Source: Xylanibacter ruminicola Ga6B6
Lineage (GTDB): Bacteria > Bacteroidota > Bacteroidia > Bacteroidales > Bacteroidaceae
Direction of reading: 5' to 3'
Assembly (NCBI RefSeq): GCF_000687715.1
Contig: NZ_JHXD01000001.1
Coordinates: 124,001-188,000 of the forward strand
DNA: 64,000 bases
In this document: in pieces, positions 14,841 to 23,458 of the stretch
Position numbering within the stretch: the first letter of the stretch is position 1
Layout of the letters: every line of letters begins with the position of its first letter
Translations under genes and position numbers: made by a program
The notes under the pieces: generated by a model
What the model was told of the DNA's origin: nothing
Databases searched by the model: none
Seen by the model: only the letters and a program-made list of their open reading frames with translations

Positions 14841-15686
14841 TTAAATGTTTACGATGAAATTATCAATCAGTCGGGTCTTACCGATATAAACGGCGATAGC
14901 AACCAGAACCTCGCCCTCGATACGGGCTGTGCGCTGGATGTTCTCAAAGTCAACCACCTCAACATAGTCGATGCGAGCCATTGGCTCGGTCTCCAGATTC
15001 TTTCGGATGATGTCGATCACCTTCTGTGCATCGCGCTCGCCAGCCTCGATAGCCTGCTTACCCAGCTTCAGACTCTTTGAAAGAACGAGTGCAGCCTGAC
15101 GCTCGTCGGCATTCAGGTAAGTGTTACGGCTCGATTTGGCCAGTCCGTCGTCCTCGCGAACGATGGGGCAGGGCACAATCTCTACGGGGAAGTTCAAGTC
15201 GCGCACAAAACGCTTAACGGTAGCCAGCTGCTGGGCATCCTTCTGTCCGAAGTAAGCACGATCGGGACAAACAATATTAAAGAGCTTACCTACTACGGTG
15301 CACACACCACGGAAGTGAACGGGGCGAACGGCACCACAAAGCAGCTCGGTAGTCTCGGTGGTATCGATAAACGATGTAAAGTGGCCAGGATACATCTCGG
15401 CGGGCTCGGGGTTGAAAATCAGGTTGCCACCAGCCTCTTCTACCTTCTCCATATCGCGGTTCAAGTCGCGTGGATAAGCCTCCAGATCCTCGTTAGGACC
15501 AAACTGGATGGGGTTAACGAAAACCGAAACCAACGTGCGATCGTTCTGACTGGCCGACTTGCGGATGAGGCTCTGATGACCCTCGTGCAGGAATCCCATG
15601 GTAGGAACAAGTCCTACGGTGAGCCCTTCTTTACGCCAACCGGCTACAATCTCTCTTACCTCCTTTACTGTCTTAACTACTTTCAT
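14841..15686 (-). CDS. panC: Pantothenate synthetase (pantoate-beta-alanine ligase)
   Basis: PanC joins pantoate to beta-alanine with ATP. The 281-residue protein has the nucleotide-binding [15 protein letters not shown] (HxGH type), [19 protein letters not shown], the FGQKDAQQL segment and KSSRN in the KMSKS-like region. Length and motifs are complete. It follows panB by 5 nt. Confidence 0.96.
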   Translation of the reverse strand: MKVVKTVKEVREIVAGWRKEGLTVGLVPTMGFLHEGHQSLIRKSASQNDRTLVSVFVNPIQFGPNEDLEAYPRDLNRDMEKVEEAGGNLIFNPEPAEMYPGHFTSFIDTTETTELLCGAVRPVHFRGVCTVVGKLFNIVCPDRAYFGQKDAQQLATVKRFVRDLNFPVEIVPCPIVREDDGLAKSSRNTYLNADERQAALVLSKSLKLGKQAIEAGERDAQKVIDIIRKNLETEPMARIDYVEVVDFENIQRTARIEGEVLVAIAVYIGKTRLIDNFIVNI

Positions 15687-15691
15687 CTCTC

Positions 15692-16543
15692 TTATCTTCT
15701 TACTTCTTCTAACTCCGTTTCAAAAAGCGCCTGCATCACCTCTTCGCTGATGGCATAGGTATGCCCTGCTGCTGGGAAGGTACGCTCTTCACACTCTTGT
15801 TTATATTGTTTAAAAGCCTCAAGCATCACACTGTGCAAGTCGGCATATTTCTTCACGAACTTAGGTATGAAGCCATTGTTATAGCCCAGCATATCCTGAT
15901 AAACCAACACCTGGCCGTCGCAGCCATTACCAGCTCCGATACCAATGGTCAATGCATTGGCCTGCGAGGTGACGAGCTTAGCCAATGCGGCAGGCACGCA
16001 CTCAAGTGTGATGGCAAAAGCACCAGCCTCTTCTACTGCCTTAGCGTCGGCCAGCAGCTTCTTGGCCTGTTCGAGCGATTTGCCCTGAACCTTGTAACCA
16101 CCCATGGCATTAACAGATTGTGGTGTGAGTCCGATATGTGCCACGACAGGGATGCCTGCCTGTACGATAGCCTTGATACGGTCGGCATACTCTACGCCGC
16201 CTTCGAGCTTAACTGCCTGGCAGTTAGTTTCTTTTACGATACGTCCGGCATTGCGTACAGCATCCTCAACCGATGCCTGGTACGACATAAATGGCATATC
16301 GATAACCACGAATGCCTGCTTGGCACCACGGCACACGGCGGCACCGTGATGAATCATGTCATCAACTGTTACTGCAAGTGTATTCTCATAACCCAGCATC
16401 ACGTTGCCGAGCGAATCGCCAACCAATATCATGTCGATTCCAGCCTCATCAATTGTGCAGGCTGTATGATAATCATAAGCCGTCAGCATGCTGATCGGCT
16501 GCTTTCCCTTACGTTCTAGTAAGTCAAAAATAGATTTTCTCAT
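15692..16543 (-). CDS. panB: 3-methyl-2-oxobutanoate hydroxymethyltransferase (ketopantoate hydroxymethyltransferase)
   Basis: PanB adds a hydroxymethyl group from methylene-tetrahydrofolate to 2-oxoisovalerate. The protein has 283 residues with ISMLTAYDYHTA, ILVGDSLGNVMLGY (metal-binding Asp), VKLEGG, VAHIGLTPQ and IGIGAGNGCDGQVLV. I start it at ATG 16543; a longer reading from a TTG at 16582 runs through the -7 box and is unlikely. It is first of panB-panC-panD-coaBC-coaX. Ketopantoate reductase (panE) is not in the window; ilvC or an unlinked panE must supply that step. Confidence 0.95.
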   Translation of the reverse strand: MRKSIFDLLERKGKQPISMLTAYDYHTACTIDEAGIDMILVGDSLGNVMLGYENTLAVTVDDMIHHGAAVCRGAKQAFVVIDMPFMSYQASVEDAVRNAGRIVKETNCQAVKLEGGVEYADRIKAIVQAGIPVVAHIGLTPQSVNAMGGYKVQGKSLEQAKKLLADAKAVEEAGAFAITLECVPAALAKLVTSQANALTIGIGAGNGCDGQVLVYQDMLGYNNGFIPKFVKKYADLHSVMLEAFKQYKQECEERTFPAAGHTYAISEEVMQALFETELEEVRR

Positions 16544-16578
16544 TTCCTGAAATAGAATTCTATACTCCCTTTGAGGGT

Positions 16579-16611
16579 GCAAAAGTATGACATTATTTTA
16601 ATATCAGCAAA
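16579..16611 (-). promoter_or_regulatory. Promoter of the panB-panC-panD-coaBC-coaX operon
   Basis: On the minus strand TTTG (16611-16608) is followed after 20 nt by TACTTTTGC (16587-16579), a near-perfect Bacteroidetes promoter 36 nt upstream of the panB ATG. It explains why the in-frame TTG at 16582 should not be used as a start. Confidence 0.8.
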
Positions 16612-16661
16612 TTTTTTAGTTATTTTCTGTTGAAAATGGGTGTTTGTTGACTAAAAAGTAG

Positions 16662-16670
16662 TATCTTTGC
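16662..16670 (+). promoter_or_regulatory. -7 promoter element of the dapB operon
   Basis: TATCTTTGC lies 22 nt upstream of the dapB ATG, divergent from the panB promoter. The -33 element is unclear. Confidence 0.6.
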
Positions 16671-16692
16671 GGCGTTTTAATTCGAATTAATT

Positions 16693-17409
16693 ATGAAAAT
16701 AGCTTTAATCGGCTACGGCAAGATGGGTAAGATGATTGAACAGATAGCCCTCGACCGTGGTCATGAGATTGTAAGTATTATCGACATCGATAATCAGCAG
16801 GATTTCGATTCGCCTGAGTTCGCATCGGCCGATGTGGCCATCGAGTTTACAGCCCCACAGGCTGCCTATGGCAACTATCTTAAGGCATGGGCTAAAGGCG
16901 TGAAAGTTGTTAGTGGTTCAACCGGATGGATGACCGAGCATGGCGACGAAGTGCGCAAGGCTTGCAATGAAGAGGGAAAAACTCTTTTCTGGGCATCTAA
17001 TTTCTCAATCGGTGTGGCCATTTTCTCTGCCGTAAACCGCTATCTGGCTAAGATTATGAACCAGTTCCCACAGTACGATGTGGAGATGGAGGAGACACAC
17101 CATGTGCACAAGCTCGACCATCCCAGCGGAACTGCCATCACACTGGCCGAGGAGATTGTTGACAATATCGACCGCAAGGAAGCTTGGAAAGAGGATACTA
17201 CCGACAAGAAGTTCCTGCGTGTAGATCATATCCGTCGTGGCGAGGTGCCTGGTATCCATACCATCCGCTATGATAGCGATGCCGACCTGATTACCATTAC
17301 TCACGATGCCCACAGTCGTAAGGGTTTTGCCCTGGGAGCCGTGCTGGCCGCTGAGTACACAAGCCAGCATCAGGGACTGCTCACCATCAGCGATATGTTT
17401 AAATTCTAA
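16693..17409 (+). CDS. dapB: 4-hydroxy-tetrahydrodipicolinate reductase
   Basis: DapB reduces hydroxytetrahydrodipicolinate with NAD(P)H in lysine and diaminopimelate synthesis. The 238-residue protein is a little shorter than the E. coli enzyme but complete: Rossmann motif ALIGYGKMGKMI (residues 3-14), VSGSTGW, and the catalytic HHVHKLDHPSGT segment where the His and Lys act. A C-terminal substrate-binding part follows. It is first in dapB-lepB-wbqC-like, with 12 nt to lepB. Confidence 0.95.
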   Translation: MKIALIGYGKMGKMIEQIALDRGHEIVSIIDIDNQQDFDSPEFASADVAIEFTAPQAAYGNYLKAWAKGVKVVSGSTGWMTEHGDEVRKACNEEGKTLFWASNFSIGVAIFSAVNRYLAKIMNQFPQYDVEMEETHHVHKLDHPSGTAITLAEEIVDNIDRKEAWKEDTTDKKFLRVDHIRRGEVPGIHTIRYDSDADLITITHDAHSRKGFALGAVLAAEYTSQHQGLLTISDMFKF

Positions 17410-17421
17410 GCCTTAGCAATA

Positions 17422-18849
17422 ATGGTAAAAAAGAAAGAATTCGACCCCAAGGTGCAGTGGGCCAAGTTTATTGGCGTGCTGGTACTTTACTTGCTCTTCC
17501 TGTATTGGGTGGGCAGCTGGTGGGGACTGCTGGTGATACCTTTTATCTTTGATGTGTATATCACCAAGAAAATTAAGTGGCAGTGGTGGAAAGAGGCCGA
17601 AAAGCCCGTTAAGTTTGTGATGTCGTGGATCGATGCCCTGGTGTTTGCGCTGGTGGCCGTCTACTTCATCAATCAGTTCTTCTTCCAGAACTACGTGATT
17701 CCATCAAGCTCTTTGGAAAAGTCGCTGTTGACTGGCGATTACCTGTTTGTATCAAAGGTAAGCTACGGTCCACGTATTCCTCAGACACCCTTGACGATGC
17801 CTCTTACCCAGCACACCCTGCCTGTGGTAGAGTGCAAGAGCTACATTGAGTGGCCACACTGGGACTATCGTCGTGTAAAAGGCTTGGGTAACGTGCAGCT
17901 GAACGATATCGTCGTGTTCAACTATCCTGCTGGCGATACCATCTGTACCGCCCTGCAGTATCAGACCGAATATTACAACCTGTGCTACGGCTATGGCATT
18001 GGCAACTATCCCAACATGCCCAACCCCGATAACCTGACGGCCGAGCAGCGACTGAAGCTGTATAACGAGATTTATGAGACGGGTAAGAAGATTATTGCCG
18101 ACCACCCACAGGAGTTTGGTGAGATTGATACCCGCCCAACCGACCGTCGTGAGAACTATGTTAAGCGTTGTGTGGGTCTGCCCGGACAAACGCTGCAGAT
18201 CAAGGACCACGTGGTATATCTGGACGGTAAGGCTAACAAGGAGCCCGACAACGTGCAGTATACCTACGAGCTGCGCCTGAAGCGCCACTTTACCGATGAG
18301 GAGATGGAGAAGTGGGGCATTACTCAGGAGGAGTTGGTATCGCTGAATAACAACGGTTACATGCCTCTTACCAATCGCGTTGTGAGCGAGATGAAGGCCT
18401 GCGGCGATCTGATCGACGGCATCAGCTTCCACTACGACCGCGAAACATGGAGTTTGTATCCACAGAACGGCAACTACCACTGGACCCGCGATAACTACGG
18501 TCCTATCTGGATTCCCAAGAAGGGTGCTAGCATCAATCTCTCGCTGGAGAATCTTCCCATGTACGAGCGCTGTATCCGTGCCTACGAGGGTAACGACCTG
18601 CAGGTTCGCGATGGCAAGATTTTTATTAATGGCAAGCCTGCCAGTCAGTACACCTTTAAGCTGGATTACTACTGGATGATGGGTGATAACCGTCATAATT
18701 CGGCCGACTCTCGTTACTGGGGATTTGTGCCCGAGGATCATATTGTGGGTAAGCCTATCTTCATCTGGTGGAGTAGCGATCCCGACCGCAACGGATTTGG
18801 CGGCATTCGCTGGAGCCGTATCGGTAGCATCGTAGATAATATTAAATAA
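17422..18849 (+). CDS. lepB: Signal peptidase I, long Bacteroidetes form
   Basis: LepB cleaves signal peptides at the outer face of the inner membrane. The 475-residue protein has membrane helices at about residues 15-47 and 68-86, followed by box B IPSSSLEKSL with nucleophile Ser97. The general base is Lys248 in YVKRCVGLPGQ, and the box E segment MMGDNRHNSADSRYWGFVP lies near the end. The region between Ser97 and Lys248, and a second stretch before box E, are much longer than in E. coli, as is common in this phylum. It lies between dapB and a WbqC-like gene with gaps of 12 and 9 nt. Confidence 0.94.
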   Translation: MVKKKEFDPKVQWAKFIGVLVLYLLFLYWVGSWWGLLVIPFIFDVYITKKIKWQWWKEAEKPVKFVMSWIDALVFALVAVYFINQFFFQNYVIPSSSLEKSLLTGDYLFVSKVSYGPRIPQTPLTMPLTQHTLPVVECKSYIEWPHWDYRRVKGLGNVQLNDIVVFNYPAGDTICTALQYQTEYYNLCYGYGIGNYPNMPNPDNLTAEQRLKLYNEIYETGKKIIADHPQEFGEIDTRPTDRRENYVKRCVGLPGQTLQIKDHVVYLDGKANKEPDNVQYTYELRLKRHFTDEEMEKWGITQEELVSLNNNGYMPLTNRVVSEMKACGDLIDGISFHYDRETWSLYPQNGNYHWTRDNYGPIWIPKKGASINLSLENLPMYERCIRAYEGNDLQVRDGKIFINGKPASQYTFKLDYYWMMGDNRHNSADSRYWGFVPEDHIVGKPIFIWWSSDPDRNGFGGIRWSRIGSIVDNIK

Positions 18850-18858
18850 GGTAGAACC

Positions 18859-19461
18859 ATGCAGGTTTTGCTCAGTACAACCTATTTCGGCCCGGTGCAG
18901 TGGTATCAGAAGCTGCATCGGGCTGACATTGTGCTGATTGAACAGTGGGAGAGTTTCCTGAAGCAGACCTATCGCAACCGCTGCCTGATAGCCACCACCA
19001 ATGGTGTGCAAGCCCTTACCGTACCCGTCGAGCGTGGTACTTCGCCTCTTATCAAGGATATCCGCATCAGCGATCATGGCAACTGGCGCCATCTGCATTG
19101 GATGGCCCTGCAGAGCGCTTATGGCGAATCGCCTTTCTTTGAGTATTACCAGGACGACATCCGCCCGTTTTTTGAGCAGCGATGGGACTACCTGGTAGAT
19201 TTTAACGAGGCCATCAGCCTGAAAATGTGCGAACTCATCGATATACAGCCCCAAATGACGCGTAGTACTGAGTTCATCCCCGAACCCATAGATCTGACTG
19301 ATTACCGTTCAGCCATCAACCCTAAACATCCGGCACCCGATGCCGATTTCACGCCTAAGCCCTATTATCAGGTGTATGCCCAGAAGCATGGCTTCCTGCC
19401 CAATCTGTCGGTGTTAGACCTGCTATTTAACATGGGGCCCGAAAGCATATACTATTTATAA
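18859..19461 (+). CDS. WbqC-family protein
   Basis: The 200-residue protein matches the WbqC family: N-terminal LSTTYFGPVQWYQKL and DIVLIEQWESFLKQTYRNRC, then ISDHGNWRHLHW and an aromatic-rich C-terminus ending GPESIYYL. Members are often found near O-antigen or sugar-nucleotide genes but their reaction is not established to my knowledge. No signal peptide is visible. Linkage to lepB and dapB by 9-12 nt gaps suggests simple co-transcription rather than shared function. Confidence 0.8.
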   Translation: MQVLLSTTYFGPVQWYQKLHRADIVLIEQWESFLKQTYRNRCLIATTNGVQALTVPVERGTSPLIKDIRISDHGNWRHLHWMALQSAYGESPFFEYYQDDIRPFFEQRWDYLVDFNEAISLKMCELIDIQPQMTRSTEFIPEPIDLTDYRSAINPKHPAPDADFTPKPYYQVYAQKHGFLPNLSVLDLLFNMGPESIYYL

Positions 19462-19485
19462 CTTGCAAACCTCAATTTAAAAACA

Positions 19486-22400
19486 ATGTTCCGTTATCTA
19501 CTACTTACATTACTATCAACATTTACACTACTAAGTTCTGGTCAATCGCACTTCTACACGTCAGAGAAACTGTCGAGTAACCAGATAACCCGGATATGCC
19601 AGGATAAGGATGGCTACATCTGGATAGGTACCGAGTATGGTTTGAACAAATACGATGGTTACCGTTTTACCAACTATCTGCACGAGAAAGGTAAACCTAA
19701 CACCGTGAGCAGCAATGTGATATCGTATCTGTTCGAGGATGTGAACGGCACGCTCTGGGTGGGTACCCAGTTGGGCCTCGACCGCTTCGATCCTGTTACC
19801 AACCAGTTTATATCGGTTGAGATGAAAGGTGCCACCAGCATACCTCGTATCAACGCTATCATTCAGGAAGATGCCAACCACCTGTTGATTGGTACTGCCG
19901 GTTACGGACTCTTCAGAGTAGATACCCGTACCAACAATTCGCAGCGTGTTGAGGGTTATGCCAAGGCCGATAACAACTATTTTAGCTATATTTTTATCGA
20001 TCAAAAGGGCTATTTCTGGAAATCGGGTCATGGTAATTCCATTATCCGACGTTCGCCCAAAGGCAAGATCGAGGAGCTGCTGTCGCCTTACGGTATGGTA
20101 ACCGGTTTTGTAGGTTACGAGGGCGGTGTGCTGATAGTGTGCAATCATGGACTGCTTTACTATCGCGACGGACAGCTGACATCCGATTATATCGACCCAG
20201 GCGAGATGCGTGGTAAGGACTTGGTGTTGCGTACCGCCAAGTGCGACAAGGCTGGCAACCTGTATATCGGCACCATGGGTGATGGTCTGTGGTGGGTGCC
20301 TCGTGGCGAGCGCCGTATGCGTCGCTATGAGTTCCAGAATGCCTCGTTGGATTTGAACACAGCTACCATCTGGGCGCTGTTCGAGGATAATCAGGAGAAC
20401 TTGTGGATTGGTTGTCAGAGTCGCGGTCTGCTGCTTATTCCCCAGCACCAGTCGCCCTTCCGCTCGTGGAAATTCATCGATCAGCACCTCAGTACAGGTG
20501 GTTCGCTCAGTTCTATCTGTGCTGGCGACAACGGTATGACCTGGTGTGCTGTACAGAATAACGGTGTATTCGGATTTGATGCTGCGGGTCGCTTGGTGGC
20601 TCATCCAGCCTCGCCCGATGGTACGTATGTGATATACCGCGATGGAATGGGCCGTTATTGGCTTGGTACCAACGCAGGGCTCTATGCCTACAACCCACTT
20701 ACAGGGCAATACCAGCTTAAATCATCGTTCAAGAGTGGTTTTGTTAACTCGATTACCGACGATGGAAAGGGCAAACTCTTCTTCTCGGTTTATTCGTTGG
20801 GCTTCTTCTCGTACGATACCAATACCGATGAATTGCGCCATTTCAGTATGTACGATGGCGATGGACCGAAAGGTCGACTGCATAACGACTGGATCAGAGA
20901 ACTGCTGGTTGACAGTCGTGGTAAGCTTTGGATTTGTTCGGCTTCGGGTATTAACTGTTACGACCCTGCCGAAGATAGTTTCCGTTCGTATGGCTGGGAG
21001 GTGCTGCTTGATTATAATACCATCGAATCAGTCTGCGAAACGCACGATCATAAGATGTTGTTCGGCACCTATTCAGGCTTGTATTATTACGATGAAAAGG
21101 AGAAAACTGCCAAACCCTTCCCTGATGCCGAAATGCTGAGCAACAAGGTAGTGAACGGTATTATTCAGGATCAGGCTGGCGACTTATGGATCAGTACTAC
21201 CATGGGACTTTGGCAATACAAACATGCCGACCAGCAGTTTGTGAGCTATCTTTACGGTAATGGTCTGGCCAGTCGCGAGTATGTCAGCGGTACAGCTATG
21301 CGCACCCACGATGGCCGCATCTGGTTCGGCTTCAGCGATGGTATCACCTCGTTTAATCCTGCCGACCTGCAGATAAAGAATTCCGAAATAGGAAAAGTGC
21401 TGCTTACAGGCATCTATGTAGGCGGTGTGGCTCGCCCCAGCACCAAGCGCATCGAGCTTGATTTCATCGATAACACCTTCTCGTTGGAGTTCTCTTCGCT
21501 CAACTTTGCCAATGCCGAGAACGTGATTTACGAGTACCGATTGAATGGCAACCGCGAGTGGGGACAGACCGAAGTAGGTCGAAATGTGGTATCGTTTACC
21601 CACATGCAGCCCGGTTCGTATATCCTTGAGGTAAGAGCCTACGATAACGGCATTTATTCCGATACCGAGATTTTCCATATTATTGTGCATGCACCTTGGT
21701 ACAGATCCTCGTGGGCATACATTATATATATATGTATAGGATTCCTGACGCTTGGCACCTTGGTTTTGGGTTATGTTCGTCGTCGTCGCCAGGAGTTGGA
21801 CGAGGATAAGATGAAGTTCCTCATCAACGCCACGCACGATATCCGCTCGCCGTTGACGCTCATCATGAGTCCGCTGCACAAACTGTTGAAGCGCGATTTC
21901 GATCCAGAGGTAACCAACGAGCTGAAAACCATTGAGCATAACGCCCAGCGTGTGCAGAATCTGGTGAACCAGATACTTGATATTCGTAAGATGGACCGCC
22001 AGCAGATGAAGCTGCAATGCCAGGAAACCGATATGGTACAGTATGTGGGCAATCTGCTTAAGTCGTACGAATATACCGCCAACGAGCGTCATATCAACTT
22101 CCGCTATGCGCCTACGCTCGATAAGCTCAGTGTTTGGTTCGATCGCAAGGCCATCGATAAGGTGGTTGATAATCTGCTCTCAAACGCCTTTAAGTACACC
22201 TACGATGGCGGTGAGATTGAGGTGTGTGTATCTCAGGATACTGAGAACAAGAGCGCTATCCTGCAGGTGGTTGATAATGGTATGGGCATCAAGGGCGATC
22301 CACGCAAGCTTTTCGACCGTTTCTATCAGGGAGCCAGCTCGCGTAGCATGCATATCGAGGGCACAGGTATCGGACTGAATCTGTGTAAGATGGTTGTAGA

Positions 22401-23340
22401 GATGCATCACGGCACCATCGATGCGGCCAATCGCGACGATGAGCAGGGTAGTGTGTTCACCGTACATCTGCCTTTAGGCTGCGAACATCTGAAGGAAGAA
22501 GAGCTGTTGAAGGTTGAGGAGAAAGAGAAGGCAACACGCCAGCGCTCGCAGTACAGCTATCAGGTTCTGATAGTTGACGACGATGAGGAGATTGGTCGCT
22601 ATATCGCTCAGGAGCTGGGCTGCTACTATCATATCACCCCCGTTACCAGCGGTCGTGAGGCCCTGCGCCTGCTGCTTGCTGAATCCGAGAAGCAGTTCGA
22701 TCTGGTGGTGAGCGATGTGATGATGCCCGAGATGGACGGCTTTACGTTGCTGCGAATGATTAAGACCAATATGAACCTGAATCATATCCCAGTGGTAATG
22801 CTCACTTCGAAAGCTGCTGTAGCCAACCGTTTGGAGGGCTTGGAGAAGGGTGCCGACGCCTTCCTGGCTAAACCATTTGATATGGACGAGTTGCATATGG
22901 TGATTAATAACTTGATCAGTACCAACCTGCGTCTGAAGGGTAAATACTCGGGTTTGCAACAGCCCAAGGATAAGATTGAGGAGAAACCGATTAAGGGTAA
23001 CGATGAACTGCTGATGGAACGTGTGCTGAAAGAAGTGAACGAACATTTGGACGATAACGACTTTAGTGTTGAGATGCTGGCCAAGGGTGTTGGCATCAGT
23101 CGCGCCCAGTTGCATCGCAAAATGAAGGAACTCACCGGTATCCCCGTCAGCGAGTTTATCCGAAACATTCGTTTGGAGCAAGCCGTACGATTGCTCGAGG
23201 AGCAAAAAATCAATGTTACACAGGTTGCATATTCAGTTGGATTTAGTAACTTAGCACACTTTTCAACGGTGTTCCGCAAGCAGTTTGGAGTGTCTCCAAC
23301 CGAATATATCGAGCAAAAAGGGCTAAAAAACCCCGGTTGA
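19486..23340 (+). CDS. Hybrid two-component system regulator (propeller sensor, kinase, receiver, AraC)
   Basis: This 1284-residue HTCS has a signal peptide, about 14 propeller repeats forming a periplasmic sugar sensor (residues 25-650), a Y_Y_Y domain (about 660-737) and one membrane helix (about 743-765). The HisKA domain has His784 in NATHDIRSPL. HATPase (DNLLSNAFKY; GMGIKGDPRKLFDRF; GTGIGLNL), receiver with Asp1077 (SDVMMPEMDG) and a C-terminal AraC helix-turn-helix (about 1180-1280) follow. All phosphorelay residues are present. It should activate the SusC gene 118 bp downstream on sensing an oligosaccharide. It begins only 24 nt after the WbqC-like gene, with no clear promoter of its own. 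Confidence 0.95.
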   Translation: MFRYLLLTLLSTFTLLSSGQSHFYTSEKLSSNQITRICQDKDGYIWIGTEYGLNKYDGYRFTNYLHEKGKPNTVSSNVISYLFEDVNGTLWVGTQLGLDRFDPVTNQFISVEMKGATSIPRINAIIQEDANHLLIGTAGYGLFRVDTRTNNSQRVEGYAKADNNYFSYIFIDQKGYFWKSGHGNSIIRRSPKGKIEELLSPYGMVTGFVGYEGGVLIVCNHGLLYYRDGQLTSDYIDPGEMRGKDLVLRTAKCDKAGNLYIGTMGDGLWWVPRGERRMRRYEFQNASLDLNTATIWALFEDNQENLWIGCQSRGLLLIPQHQSPFRSWKFIDQHLSTGGSLSSICAGDNGMTWCAVQNNGVFGFDAAGRLVAHPASPDGTYVIYRDGMGRYWLGTNAGLYAYNPLTGQYQLKSSFKSGFVNSITDDGKGKLFFSVYSLGFFSYDTNTDELRHFSMYDGDGPKGRLHNDWIRELLVDSRGKLWICSASGINCYDPAEDSFRSYGWEVLLDYNTIESVCETHDHKMLFGTYSGLYYYDEKEKTAKPFPDAEMLSNKVVNGIIQDQAGDLWISTTMGLWQYKHADQQFVSYLYGNGLASREYVSGTAMRTHDGRIWFGFSDGITSFNPADLQIKNSEIGKVLLTGIYVGGVARPSTKRIELDFIDNTFSLEFSSLNFANAENVIYEYRLNGNREWGQTEVGRNVVSFTHMQPGSYILEVRAYDNGIYSDTEIFHIIVHAPWYRSSWAYIIYICIGFLTLGTLVLGYVRRRRQELDEDKMKFLINATHDIRSPLTLIMSPLHKLLKRDFDPEVTNELKTIEHNAQRVQNLVNQILDIRKMDRQQMKLQCQETDMVQYVGNLLKSYEYTANERHINFRYAPTLDKLSVWFDRKAIDKVVDNLLSNAFKYTYDGGEIEVCVSQDTENKSAILQVVDNGMGIKGDPRKLFDRFYQGASSRSMHIEGTGIGLNLCKMVVEMHHGTIDAANRDDEQGSVFTVHLPLGCEHLKEEELLKVEEKEKATRQRSQYSYQVLIVDDDEEIGRYIAQELGCYYHITPVTSGREALRLLLAESEKQFDLVVSDVMMPEMDGFTLLRMIKTNMNLNHIPVVMLTSKAAVANRLEGLEKGADAFLAKPFDMDELHMVINNLISTNLRLKGKYSGLQQPKDKIEEKPIKGNDELLMERVLKEVNEHLDDNDFSVEMLAKGVGISRAQLHRKMKELTGIPVSEFIRNIRLEQAVRLLEEQKINVTQVAYSVGFSNLAHFSTVFRKQFGVSPTEYIEQKGLKNPG

Positions 23341-23387
23341 GACAAAAGTGAAACGAAACGCAACATACGTTAAAGCCTCTAAAAAAG

Positions 23388-23418
23388 AATCTGCCTATCT
23401 TTGCGGCAGATTTTTTCT
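23388..23418 (+). terminator. Terminator hairpin whose loop is the -7 box of the next gene
   Basis: AATCTGCC (23388-23395) pairs perfectly with GGCAGATT (23405-23412), followed by TTTTTCTTTT. The 9-nt loop is TATCTTTGC (23396-23404), a consensus Bacteroidetes -7 element. The same DNA can therefore end the HTCS transcript and start the SusC transcript. No consensus -33 box lies upstream, fitting activation by the HTCS regulator. Confidence 0.8.
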
Positions 23419-23458
23419 TTTATTCAATTAATTAAATTTTAACTAACAAACCAAACGT

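Noticed and set aside
17752-19254. A 500-codon open frame on the minus strand opposite lepB and the WbqC-like gene
   Set aside because: It is antisense to two clear genes; its translation has no domain and is a codon-bias shadow.
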